Positions 1-11,847 of a stretch of 64,000 nt of DNA are shown in pieces. Location: the NCBI GenBank assembly GCA_027627225.1, contig JAPFQT010000081.1:327501-391500 (forward strand), written 5' to 3'. The notes below the pieces were generated by a model. That model saw only the letters and a list, made by a program, of their open reading frames with translations. It was not told the origin of the DNA and did no database searches. Position numbers and translations under genes: made by a program. How positions within the stretch are numbered: the first letter of the stretch is position 1; every line of letters starts with the position of its first letter. Origin of the DNA: Congeria kusceri (taxonomy: Eukaryota; Mollusca; Bivalvia; Myida; Dreissenidae).

Positions 1-82
1 TTGAAGTTTGATGAAGATCAGATGAAAACTGTTGAACTTAGAGAGCGGAAACGAAGTTGTCTACCGACCCACCGACATTAAT
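1..82 (+). repeat. Truncated tail of a dispersed repeat element
   Basis: The first 80 bases match the segment at about 35095-35180: 'gaagtttg', a 'gaagat/gaggattgga...aaaactgttg' stretch, then a 'gtctaccgac' run ending in 'ccgacatta'. It is the right-hand end of that element family, cut by the window edge. No protein is encoded. Confidence 0.6.
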
Positions 83-664
83 TTTTTGTGACAAAATCTT
101 CAAACAACGCATTTCTTTGTAAGAAAATACAGAGGTAACATATTAGAATAATGGGATTTTTTTTGAATTTGCGACTAAGACTTGTCATAAATACCAGGCT
201 TATTTGAGTACCGGATGTTGGTATAAATGGTTCCGATAGATTTCTGTAAGTTTGATGATTGTGCTATTACATGTATTATTATAGCTTTAAGTTTATGTTA
301 CCGCTGTATTTTATACATTGTACTTCGTTCGCATACATTTCCTCAAACGAGCTATTTCACAATCCCATACTTAATAAAGACTATTCTTGAAATTGTTCTA
401 TTATAATAACGCTGTTAATGTGAGTAACACTTGGTACCTATCGGTATGAAAATTTAAGCATTCTTTATTCAGGCTAAATGGCATTAGAACTCGGCATATT
501 TGCAAACGCTTAGAGACTAAGTCTATTCTTTACTTTTTAGTCTAATATTGGGTTCTTGAATACGGGCAAGGTCGCTTCCAACACTCATTTTAACTCGGAA
601 ATTAACTGCAAATTAACATCGCACACGTTGTGTTGGTATTTTTTGATTAAGAAATAATTTTTAA
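83..664. other. Gene-free AT-rich DNA
   Basis: No open reading frame, RNA gene or clear repeat boundary was seen. Stops are dense in all frames. Unassigned intergenic sequence. Confidence 0.5.
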
Positions 665-930
665 TTAATCGTTGTTTATCGGTCAATAAACAACAATTTG
701 GAGTTCTGATGCAACAAAGAGTTGTTTATTGACCGATAAACCATGATAATGCGAAAACTATTCCGATTCTTACATGATTGAACATATATTTTTGCAATTG
801 TAATTGGAACTACTTTTTACAATGCACCGCTCATTATCGGGATTACTTTTTGGGTAGTTTAACAAAATAATTTTGTTCTTATCTATAGAAAAATTAGCAA
901 TTATCATGTTAGAATTTTTACACAAGCTGG
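665..930 (+). mobile_element. Palindromic MITE, family M, copy 1
   Basis: A 'ttgtttatcggtcaataaac' arm is followed by 'gagttctgatgc', then the inverted arm 'ttgtttattgaccgataaac'. Next come a tail with 'ataatgcgaaaactatt', 'gggattactttttgggtag' and 'ctatagaaaaattagcaa'. The same order of motifs occurs at 20700-21250, and in opposite orientation at 37330-37590 and 44550-44770. It is non-coding, so mobilisation in trans is inferred. Outer ends are not fixed exactly. Confidence 0.7.
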
Positions 931-1500
931 TAGGTGTACATGATCATATGTTTTCAGGTGGATTAAAATGATGAAGACTATGTTACGTCTTATGAAATAA
1001 GTTAAATGTCGTAACATTGTACAAAATAAGCACTTGCCGAAAACTCAGAACATTTAAACAAGCAAGCCGCCAACAGAGGGATGGAATTAACTGTTATAAA
1101 AGCACGTGTAAGTAATTAACAACAATCACAAATTCAATAAAATATGGATTATAGTTAAATTTGTTCCAAATTATATTTAAATCTAGTTTATTACTGTGAC
1201 TGCAAACAATTTCAACCCTTTTAATATTAAACAAATCAACTTGCATTTGTAGTTACTTTAATCAAATACATAAAAAAAAAACTCAAATAAATCAGGCGAG
1301 AACAGTTTAAGTTTTCACGGTCTTTGTCCGAATTGAAGTCCTCCAACAGTCTATTGAATATTGTAAAAATAATTTACTAATAAAATGTAAATTTCAAATG
1401 TAATATAAAGAGACTTGTCCGATTTTTCGTAATTTAAGTAACTGTCATTAAATGTCTTAACTGCAGCATCTGGAGTAATCTAAAACAAATATTATACAAA
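931..1500. other. Gene-free AT-rich DNA
   Basis: No coding potential, RNA gene or repeat seen between MITE copy 1 and the hairpin at 1507. Confidence 0.5.
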
Positions 1501-3320
1501 GAAAAAGCGCTGTCAGAGGACAGCGCTCTCGACTATTCGAAGTATTTCAGTTGGTACATATTTTTGAAAGTGGAAGGGACCTACATTTGTTGAAAAACAA
1601 AGCTGAGTTATAGCATTTATTTCATCAATTTATTCTAAGTTTCGAGTGAACACCTTATGTACTTTAGAAATTATAAGACCTTGGAACAAGAACTTTAAAT
1701 CTGATGCGTCACAGATTGGAAAATTGACAAAAATAGAAAAAAAATGTTGCAAAGCTAGAAAAACTAGATATTAATAAATAGAACTGACTAAAAATAACAT
1801 TGTTGACACATTAAAAAAAGTTCCAAACACCTTGGTTTAATAATTACAACGTATTCTTTCAATCCGATTTCAAAAGCATTTGAGACGCTTTTTAACAATT
1901 TATAACTAGTAGATTGTTGTTGTGAAATTATCACGTGATCCAAACAGCCAATTAACTTCGCTTCCGGAGTCCCGTTGTTTACAAAACCTAAGTCCGAAAT
2001 TACAAGTAGCGCTCCGTGCAAATCACTTTAGAGGCGCGGTTAGAGTATCCGCCTCTCACGCCGAGGACCCGGGTCCAATGCACGCAAGTGCTCATGATTA
2101 TTTATGTTCATTTCAATGCTGTTAGAAGTAATCATTGTTTGCACGATATCTTTCAAATATATTTTGCGAAATAAAGAGGTATATCAATAAACGTAAATTA
2201 AAAAAATCATATACAATACTATATCATCTCTCGTTTTAATCAGCTATTGGAATCGCATCTGGCGTGTTAATAAACGGTCCGAAATTACCATTACTCAGTA
2301 GCACACACCGACTAGTCCTAGTCTATTTTTAGACGGGCTTTCTCAAAAGTGTCGTTTCGTCTGCTATAATTTGCATTGTTATTATACTATTAAGTGGTGC
2401 TTCATTTGCTGTATTTGATGACTATCATATTACTTGCATTACAAACAACGTTTATGGCCTCATTCATATATGTCTAATCATCTGTGAAGTTGCAGCTTTG
2501 ACCTGAAAATCTATATAAAAAGTGGGCAAACCTCTGCCAAAATACAACAAAGTGTTAAAGAGATTATAGCAATTGATGCTGGAGTTGATTAAAAAGATGT
2601 ATTAAAAGTTTCAAATAAAAACCTTATTTTGTTTAGAAATTATAAGACTTTTGAATAAAAACTTGACACTCAATTAATTTGTGAAAAGGGGGTTAACTCT
2701 GTCAAAATACAAAACAGGGTTATATGGATTGTGGCACCGGATGATGTAGTTGATGAAAATGGTATTTGCCAAGTTTCAATTGAATAACCTATCAAGTTTT
2801 GAAGCTACAAAACTTTTGAATAGAAACTTAAATATAAAAAAGCTGTGTGCAAAAGGGACATTACTATGCCAAAATACAAAACAGAGTTATAGGGAATGTT
2901 GCACCTGATGCTTGAGTTGATGGTTAAGGTATATTCCCTTTTTCAAGAGAATAGCCTATGAAGTTTTGAGTTTACAAGACATTCGAATAAAAACTAACCG
3001 AAAATATATGTGAAAAGGAGGCATAATTCTGTTAAAATACAAAACTTTGTTATGGGGAATGCTAATATTTGAATATTAACTTTGACCAGAAAATCTATGT
3101 GAAAAATGGCGTAACTCTGTCAGTATAAGAAACTGAATTATGGGAGTTGATGCTGGAGTTGATGACCAAGTTATATTCCAAGTTTCAAGTGAATAACTTA
3201 TGTATTTTGAAGTAACAAGACTTCTGAATAAAAACTTTAACCAAGATCAGACGCCGACGCCGACACCGACGCTGGGGGTAGTAGGAAAGCTCATCTATTC
3301 TTCGAATAGTCGAACTAAAA
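1499..3320 (-). mobile_element. Helentron/pearl-like element A with tandem core
   Basis: The left end has a perfect hairpin (1507-1526: 8-bp stem, loop AGAG). It is followed directly by tcgactattcgaag (1529-1542), whose exact inverse lies at the other extreme (3300-3313). The hairpin is present at one end only, so the inverted repeats are asymmetric. The core (about 1560-3240) is a degenerate tandem series of roughly 150-180 bp units, each with 'cataactctgtcaaaatacaaaac...gagttatag' and 'ttgaataaaaactt'. A (GCCGAC)n-like stretch precedes the right end (3250-3272). One-ended hairpins with asymmetric terminal repeats and tandem cores are known from Helentron-associated elements and bivalve 'pearl' elements. 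No Rep/helicase gene is present, so it is non-autonomous. The class assignment is inference. Confidence 0.6.
2030..2085 (+). repeat. tRNA-derived SINE head, degenerate
   Basis: A 'gcggttagagtatccgcc' A-box-like segment is followed 30 bases later by 'gacccgggtccaatgc', a decayed B box. The spacing fits an internal RNA polymerase III promoter of tRNA type. No intact cloverleaf and no clear 3' tail were seen. It lies inside the core of element A. Confidence 0.45.
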
Positions 3321-3340
3321 ACAGGTAAATTAAAGAAAAT

Positions 3341-3407
3341 GCCATCGCCGGGATTCGAACCCGGGACCTTTGAGTTCAAAAATCTCGTGCCATTTGGCCA
3401 TTCGGAC
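3341..3407 (-). tRNA. tRNA-like sequence, probably pseudogene or SINE head
   Basis: Read on the minus strand it has a good A box (tggccaaatggc, 3390-3401) and a perfect B box (ggttcgaatcc, 3351-3361) with a five-pair T stem. The acceptor stem pairs poorly (about three of seven) and the anticodon arm closes only three pairs. I therefore assign no amino acid. It sits 27 bases outside the end of element A. A tRNA scan would settle whether it folds. Confidence 0.4.
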
Positions 3408-3890
3408 ATGTACATTTTGCTTGTAAGTGATACGCGTGTTTTCCAAAATACCGATGAAATGCGTTACAAACGCTTTATTATTTTACCATTTGAATTCATG
3501 ATTATCCATAAACGAAACGATATTTCCAAGATATTTCTTAGTCATGAGTGTTAGTTCGCTTGATTCTATAGGATGTATAATTTTTTATTGAAATATATGA
3601 CAAACATTTTGAAAATTGTCAATTTGCCAATCCGTGAACAGGTCCCTTTAAGCTTACATTATTATCCCATTTACTTCAATATAGGGGAAACCACTGCTGC
3701 CTGGAGTTTGTACAGGAGTACATTCCAGTTGTCTCCCTTGCAATGGACTATCAGTTTGTTCACTAGTTAGTTTTCATATTTGCTCCAAATTTACATGCAT
3801 TCTGTTTCGGTTGCGAATACAATAATCATAAATGAATCGGTTTATAATATTTTAACTTTAATTCTATCATATTTTCTAATGAGCATTGCT
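3408..3890. other. Unassigned spacer
   Basis: Nothing recognisable lies between the tRNA-like sequence and the minisatellite. Short open frames here have no visible domain. Confidence 0.4.
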
Positions 3891-3904
3891 GAACCGCCCA
3901 ACAG

Positions 3905-4710
3905 ACTTGGGAAAACACTAGCGCTCCAACATACTTGGAGAAAGACTAGCGCTCAAACAGTCTTAGAGTATCCCTATCGCTCCACAGTTAGAGGAAGACA
4001 ATCACTCCAACAGACGTGGATAAAGACAAGCTCTCCAACAGACTTGGAGAAAGACAAGCGCTCCAACAACTTAGAGAAGACTAGCGCTCCAACAGACGTG
4101 GAGAAGACTAGCGCTCCAACAGACTTTGAGAAAGACTAGCGCTCCAACAGACTTAGAGAAGACTAGCGCTCCAATGGACTTGGAGAAAGACTAGCGCTCC
4201 AACAGACTTAGAGAAGACTAGCGCTCCAACAGACGTGGAGAAGACTAGCGCTCCAACATACGTGCAGAAGACTAGCGCTCCAACAGACATGGAGAAAGAC
4301 GAGCGCTCCATCAGACTTGGAGAAGACTAGCACTCCAACAGACTTGGAGAAAGACTAGCGTTCCATCAGACTTGGAGAAAACTAGCGCTCCAACAGACTT
4401 GGAGAAAGACAAGCGCTCCAGCAGACTTAGAGAAGACTAGAGCTCCAACAGACTCAGAGAAGACTAGCGCTCCAATAGACTTGGAGAAGACTAGCGCTCC
4501 AACAGACTTGGAGAAGACTAGCGCTCCAACAGACTCAGAGAAGACTAGCGCTCCATAAGACTTAGAGAAAACTAGCGCTCCAACAGACTTGGAGAAGACT
4601 AGCGCTCCAACAGACTTGGAGAAGACTGGCGCTCCAACAGACTTGGAGAAAACTAGCGCTCCAACAGACTTAGAGAAGACTAGCGCTCCAACAGACTTGG
4701 AGAAGACACC
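3905..4710 (+). repeat. Minisatellite, ~27-bp unit
   Basis: About 30 copies of a 27-28 bp unit, core 'agcgctccaacagacttgga' followed by 'gaagacta'. Common variants are tta/ttg/gtg in the middle and one extra A. The open frame across part of the array follows from the repeat and is not a gene. Confidence 0.92.
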
Positions 4711-5140
4711 AACACACTCATTTTGTGAAAAGAAAGCGCTGCAAAACTCAATTAATTAATGTAAGACTAGAGACCCACCACACATACTTTGTGCAAGAAC
4801 AGCGCTCTAACACACTTATTTTATCCAAGACTAGCACGTCAACACAGTTATTTTATACAAGACCAGCGATCTAACACTTTTATTTTATCCAAGACCAGCG
4901 CTCTAACACACTGATTTTATCCAAGAATAGCGCTCCAACACACTTGGTTTGTCCAAGACCAGCACTCTTACACTCTTATTTTATCCAAGACCAGCGCTCT
5001 AACACACTTATTTTATCCAAGACTAGCGCTTTACACCATTATTGTATCCAAGACCAGCGCTCGAACACACTTATTTTATCCAAGACCAGCGCTCGAACAC
5101 ACTTATTTTATCCAAGACCAGCACTCTAACACACTTGTTT
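4711..5140 (+). repeat. Minisatellite, ~32-bp unit, related to the preceding array
   Basis: About 12 copies of a 32-bp unit, 'ccagcgctctaacacactta' plus 'ttttatccaaga'. It shares the 'agcgctcyaacasac' core with the 27-bp array next to it but has a different spacer. The first copies (4711-4850) are intermediate in sequence. Confidence 0.9.
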
Positions 5141-7320
5141 TATATTTACTGTCTGTAATTACAACACTAATGCATTTACATTGACATAAAATGTTGTCAT
5201 AATAAACACTCTATTAACAATAATCGTTTTTACTACAAGTTGTAAATGTGAGTTGATTAGTTTGAAAAGTTAACCAGTTAACCGTATGTAGCGCTCTGTA
5301 AACAACCTACATTTTTGTATTTCTACATACATGTTGCATTTCAACGTGTTAATCAGGATGCATCATGTCTTATATGGCATGTTTCTCGGTCCGTACACCG
5401 GAAGACATATACCACAAATTAAACGCGTGGCACAAAACGCTGTGGCCGCAATGATTCCTAGGCGAGGTGCAGGAACAGACAAGCGCCGTTTGTTTCACCG
5501 TCGTTTTCGATTTGCGTAAACAAGCATCAAAAACAGATACATCAAAACTGAATACAGTTTGGTGTAACCCATGGTAAAATATTGAAAGAAAATTGCAGTA
5601 AAAAAGAACATGATTTTTTAACAACTGTGAACAACCTTGGCGACTGCCAGCTGGGAGGTATCTCCTCGGTGTTTTAGTAATATTAATAATAAGCGATATG
5701 TTCCGACAAGCATGATAAATAAAAATATCGTAAAAAAAACTTTCGTGGACAGAAATTTCATATTCAAAACATTTTCACTGGTAAACAATAAAAAGTCAAA
5801 GCGTATATCACATGCGTGCAAAATCTTCATTATTACGGTCATGAAACTGTTTTCATTTTATCAACGTGTTGGCTGTAAACTACCTGACGAAGACTACACA
5901 TGTAGTTGTCATTTTTCGGCGTAGCTGTCTAAGATCACTTTTGAATCAGATTTTCTTGCGATAATTGTGCAGCGGGAAAATTGAATGCCAACAGAATTGG
6001 GCAATTTTTCTAATTCTAGGGAATGCAAACTTAAAACAATAGCTTAATGTAAACCAATAACTGTTGCATACTTTGGGGATTACAAATTTCAAGCGGTTAA
6101 AATGAAGTCATAAACATATCTTCAACATATACTCTAGAACTGAGGCTAATTGTGAACGTATTTTCTCATAGTAGGCCAAAACAGAATGCTATGTTCATTC
6201 ATTCGCGTAACGAAATAACTATTGTGTTTAGCCTACATTTATATAAGCGTTACGCTCTATAAATAGCAATTGTGCAATGTTCCCATTCATAAATCTCATT
6301 CACAGTGTTGCCGTTCCATGTAGTCCATTAATTCTAGCGAGTTCATCACATTCCAGAGTGTCATTCAAAAAATAGCGCGCGTAACTAGCAACAGTTGTAT
6401 AGCTGTGTTAATATACTCGTACATGCATCAATAATAGCGTTCAGAGAATCTTAAACCTAAAAATGTCAATAAATTGGGAATTTATATTTATAAACTTACT
6501 GTTAATTTGAATTAAAATTGTGGTGACAATTTATTAACGATTATTTATAATTGCATCTTTCTATCAACTTCTCCAGTAGATGTTATTTAATCTATAAAAA
6601 GATGCTACATTTTCTATAGATACAATGTTATGAAAAAAGATTCGGAATACTTCGAATTGCTATTCGCGTAACATGAATACACAATTTGCATTACTAATTA
6701 TACACAGGAACCCCGATATATCATCTTTCTTCTGATATAATTTAAAATCGTCATAGGATTGTGGATTTGTGATAACCGATCATGTGTATTTCCCTGTGCC
6801 GTAATATTTTTTCTCAAACTGACTTCTCACTTTAATGTACATGGCTAATTGAATTCTAGATAACTTTCCCACATTAAACACTTCGCATTTCGTGACAAAT
6901 GGACTCCACAATTGGATTAGTGGATTTATTTCTTATTCAAACACTGTGAATATGTATTAATGATGAAAACACCAAAACGCTGCACAAAACGATCGTGTCG
7001 CGATAGAGTAAACGCTTTCTGCAAGAACAACATGTTCAAGTCCATATCACTAAAAAAGCTTTAAACACTATTTTTGTCTAAGTGCTATGCGATCATTACA
7101 TAAACTCAGTCCACAAAAGTCACTCAAAATGTGTCATAAGTAACCCGTTAAACACCTTTTCGTCTTGCGATTTTCGCATTTCCTCTTGTATACTCGTAAA
7201 AACAAATGGACAAGCCATTAACTATTGTGAACGATATACTTACTTTATGCCAAACCGTTTAATCGTATTCTTTGATATTTTATTTTAACAAAAAGTAAAA
7301 TGCTTACTGGTCACTGTTAC
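5141..7320. other. Non-coding region; left copy of an old duplication
   Basis: No gene was found. 5905-6570 resembles 9205-9815: both start at 'ttttttcggcgtagct' and both hold a similar AT-rich block about 550 bases later. 6113-6172 is a single copy of the 42-bp unit amplified at 49886-50150. Open frames at 5331-5924 and 7082-7288 show no known domain. Confidence 0.45.
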
Positions 7321-7372
7321 ACACTTGGTCGGGAGGCATATCATGAGCGATGCTGCTGGTTATCTTGCAGAA

Positions 7373-7388
7373 CCCCCCCCCCCCCCCC
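7373..7388 (+). repeat. Poly-C tract
   Basis: Sixteen consecutive C residues. Confidence 0.95.
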
Positions 7389-8605
7389 TCCTCCAAACAA
7401 ACATCATTATACCAGAGACGCGCTTATGTCTGGCTAACAGGCTTGTTACACAACAACAACAGCGAGAGTGGCAGCATGTGAGTAAATATCTACCATGTGG
7501 TGATAAACAAAAAATATCTTGCATTTTTAATAACAGGTTCCGTAACGTTGGCAAGTGCTATTAGGAAGCCAGTAAATCAAAGCACTTGAATACTTTGCGT
7601 GCCTAGTGTGGAGCTCATGCGGATTTAATTCGTCATCGACCCATTATCTTAGACAGGTACGTATAAGTAGTATTTCATAGAATGCAAAGTACTAGTCCGA
7701 TTCAATACCAATCCTGTTTTAGTAGTAACAGCGCTGTAATGGATATGGAGTCTAAACATGCGACCGGGATATCGTGCGTTCGACCATTGGACTAGGATCA
7801 TTGCAATAAAATCAAGTCATAAGTCGTGCATTTGAAAGCGTATTCGCTAGCATTACGTATTTTATATTTTTATATAGTATTAATATTTTCGTTAACTTTG
7901 CTCTGTGTCAGTGTCAGCTAGCTGGTACAAATTCAAGGGATGCATGTTCTAGACTACACTAGTATAAGAACTTTATACATAGACACTCTCCGAATATACT
8001 TTTCCTGCCAAAAAATCGCACCTCAAAATAAACGAACATTAATTCATTGCCCTTTACCACAACACTGCAGTAATCCGTCAATACATTCCGTAGAGAAACA
8101 CTCGAGAGCAGTGCGTTAGGCATGTTAGAGCTGAAAACAGTCTATGTGCATTACAAACCTGTACATTTGTCATAGAAGATTGTGTAATAGATCTCATTAT
8201 ATTATAAGCGCATTAAAATCAGATATTCAGGCGATGCTTGTAAGATACAGAAATGGTTAACGTCATATGCACTTTATAATTCACTTTAACTATTGCAAAT
8301 CGAACAGAGCATCAAACATACTCCGGCTTTTGTCTACATTTATCAGAAGAAAATGTTGCATAATGGTTGATACAAACATGTCCGATAAAAAAGCGTGATT
8401 GCATTTTTGCACATAGCCTTTTAATAATATAAAATAAACCTTGCTTTAACAAATGACGTCAGAAATTACACAAAACCTCTTAACCCGGCTTGTTTGCGTA
8501 TTTTCTATAGGCAGCTGAAGTATCTATTGTCAGATTACGCATGTTTTGGTTTGGTCGTGTCATTCCTCTTTGAGTGAGTTGTACTGCTCGTAATGAACAT
8601 TGCTC
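7389..8605. other. Gene-free DNA
   Basis: No supported gene, RNA or repeat boundary. Open frames here are short and featureless. Confidence 0.45.
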
Positions 8606-8947
8606 TTTAAAGGTGCAGTTTCTCAATTATAGGCGGTGAAAATTAATTTTCTGAAACTGACTTTTCCTGTTCTATAATACATGTAATTGTTCCTATTTCA
8701 ATGTTTTAACAGCATAGTTCTTGTGACAAATATCTGTTATTTTGGGGGAATTAATTGCTACCTGGTAGACATAACCAGGTAATTTATGATACAAAAAGGC
8801 ATAATCCAAATCAAAATAATTATGTTTTACAAATTACAACCGAATAGCATAGCAGACCAAACAATTTCGATGGATTCTACAAATTCCTGTTCTAAAATTC
8901 CAGTTAAAAAATGTTTTCCACGCCTAAACTGTGAAACTGTCCCTTTA
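8606..8947. mobile_element. MITE-like element with imperfect terminal inverted repeats
   Basis: The left end 'tttaaaggtgcagtttctc' is the near-inverse of the right end 'gtgaaactgtccctttaa' (8931-8947). The interior is AT-rich and non-coding. Such 'ccctttaa' ends are frequent in mollusc repeats. No clear target duplication was identified. Confidence 0.5.
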
Positions 8948-11520
8948 ACGTATGACTTGTGGGTAGCCAGGGAAATGACTGGTTTGAAGTCAAATCCTCG
9001 GACTTCTCTCTATTTTGCAAATAATGGAGGTGAACGTTTATCCATCGTCTCAACAAAACAACTTTCCTTGATGTACGTAGAAACTTAAGCTTTGCAACGT
9101 GATGGTTCCGTCCGCGATTAAATCGTCGTTATCATTTAGTGTCCTCGTTAAACATGTCCTTTTGGAAAATATGGAAACAAACGCGAATAAACCATGTCAA
9201 TAAATTTACATTTTTTCGGCGTAGCTATTTAACCCAACATTTTACCTTTCTCAACATCCAATCAATTGTTGTGAAACTTTCCCGCCCAGTAGCCCCGAAG
9301 GAATAAATCCTAACATTGCATCCGCTATTTTAAAAGAAATCCCAAACACGGCCTGTAAAAAATGGCTCCATTTCTTTATGGAGGTGAATGGAAAAATTAG
9401 CCAATGTGGGAAAATCCATACAGATTTCTTTACTTTGTTTACATTTTTGACTGATTTCCAGTTCTGAGCTCCACCTAGAAAGTTGCATTGGCTCAATTTT
9501 CATTTTCCAATTACACGCCGATGTGTACAGACCGTGTAATACAATTATTACCTTGGGAAAATCCCCCGTTAACATCGCATATTCGATAGGCAACGTTCCA
9601 TAGAATGCTGACTAACCTGCGCCTATTAATAGACTAGTATACGCGTCAACAACACTGAGTCGTTCTAACAAGCATCCAGATAATCATCGACGATAAGATT
9701 AATAAACAATGAAGAATTACTTATATTTATATACTTACCATGTATGTTGATTTGAATAAAGGTTGGTAGATCTATTTATTAAGAATGATAAAGAATTGCA
9801 TTTTCTCTTACTCTTTCTCAATAATAGTTGTACACAAAAACGCTCGAGACGTATTTTCCCAAAGGAATATAAATCTAATTCGCCACTATTTAAAATTGCG
9901 TTACGTTTTTGTTATCACACAATTAAGTCAAATCATTATTTTTTATTGCGATGAACGTTCCCTGATGTATGTCATGGTTTGTTTGTATTTGGCACACATA
10001 GTATAAATGCTTATACTGTTGCAAATATTATAAAGGCTGATATTCATTCTCGTTATTATTTTCTTGGAAACAATCTAGCTTATAGTAAATTTTGATTTGC
10101 CTGATTTGACTGACAAATATTGTATAAATTGCTTAGATTAAAAAAGATTCACTGATGAAAATGTAAGATCGGTTAATTGTACGGACATTTCATAATGAAG
10201 TTATGTTAATCATTTAGACTTTTCATAGTTTCACGGCGCCATTTGACGCTCTGCATCATTGTTTTTCTTGTAAAATACTGACACCCAATTCTCGTGTTGA
10301 GGCTATTCAATCCACAAATAAACATTGTTTTGATATAGAGTGAATAAATGCATTGTTTACTAAAATACTTTAATACTAACGCTTCATACATATATTTCTT
10401 TGTTTAATGTATTATCTCTATTGTTAACGTTACTTTGTAAAAATAAACATACTGACGTTGATGCGCAGATGAGTCTGACTTCTTTGGGCTATTCAAGTAG
10501 CACTGATCTAAAACATGGGACAGTTCACAGTTCATTACTTTGCCATGAAATAATGCTGTCTTTTTAATTTATTTTAAATATAGAAACATTGCATACTACT
10601 GTTTCAGGAGCTAGCCACATGAAAATATGAGTTCGTTATTTGATAATGAAAATTTATATATTTATTTTATTTTCTAAAAATTATATTAAATGCGTGTAGA
10701 TATTTTTTGTTTCTTATAATTCAATAGCAGACCCCGATACAGGATTTGTAGTTAGAGGTGGCGTAAATATTTCATAACCTTCCAATCTATACATGTATAA
10801 ACGGTATATTTTGGAAATCAAGAACAAAATTAAATCGCGCGTTATTATGAATTAGACGAGATTCTACAAGCGTTCTAGGCTTCTGTGCAAATATATTACA
10901 GTAAGAAAACGGATAAGCTGATAGACTCATTTGACAGAAGTATGTCATTCTTCGATTCAGAAGAACGTGACAATGTCTAAGTAGTTGTAAGTTAATATTG
11001 TGCAATTAAAAAAAAAATCGATTTTTAAAATTAGACAAGTTTACTGGAGACGTACCGCGCCTTATCCCCCGACCCCAACTCCTCTAAATCTGCCGCTCGA
11101 GTTTTAACATAAATTTTCGACAAGCTATAGCCGTATGCAGGTGACATACATATTAATATGTCATGAAAAACCACGATTACTTAAAATAATGGATGTGTCC
11201 AGTAATAGGTTACCGTCCTATCTACCAATTATAAACATTCATCTAAAAGGATCCCGACGGTAATCCGGATCACCACTAACTGCTAATCATTTGTTCATTG
11301 GGCAATTTCCAAACTTCCTGGAAAATGTTAAATGCGTACAATTGCTAACAGACAGACGTCAAGTTGCTAACAAACAGACAAACAGATAAACAAATAAACC
11401 AACGTTCAATTCATTTCAACATAAGTACCTTGGCGCGGTTATTATTTCTTCGTTGGTGTTCGGTGGAGTTGTGATCGACTAACGGAGCGGTATAATCAAG
11501 GGTCGTCAGGTAATTTACCA
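8948..11520. other. Non-coding region; right copy of an old duplication
   Basis: 9205-9815 is the diverged partner of 5905-6570. No gene was supported elsewhere to 11520: open frames at 9251-9593, 9763-10006 and 10206-11005 lack domains, splice structure or similarity I can recognise. Confidence 0.4.
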
Positions 11521-11527
11521 CTATAGA

Positions 11528-11847
11528 TATCTGGATGACAGAACAGAGCAGAACAGAACAGAATATTTATTAAACTTAAGCATTACAAGCTTATCGTTAT
11601 ACAAATATACAATGAAAAGATACATGGTATGAGATATGTAAGGTTTTAACAAGTACATGTAAACATGTCTACTGTTAATATATTGATCTAGGAACACCCT
11701 CATTAGAGTGAGAGTGTTAAACGGTATGTTTAAGTATGGACACATAAAATAGACAGTAAACGGTTTAGTAAATAATACCATAAACCAGCAGCAAGGCTAC
11801 AATGTCTGAACAATTCACCTACGTAAAAGCGAATAATGTATAATTTG
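11528..11847 (-). other. LINE-A 3' UTR and pentamer tail
   Basis: About 320 bases between the ORF2 stop and the end of the element. The terminal TTCTG repeats are the likely priming and recognition signal of the reverse transcriptase. The 86-residue open frame here has no domain and is probably chance. Confidence 0.65.

Noticed and set aside
3341..3407. Functional tRNA with assigned amino acid
   Set aside because: A and B boxes are good, but the acceptor and anticodon stems do not pair well enough to assign identity.
3905..5140. CRISPR array
   Set aside because: Repeats are contiguous without unique spacers, and the surrounding DNA has introns, SINEs and LINEs.
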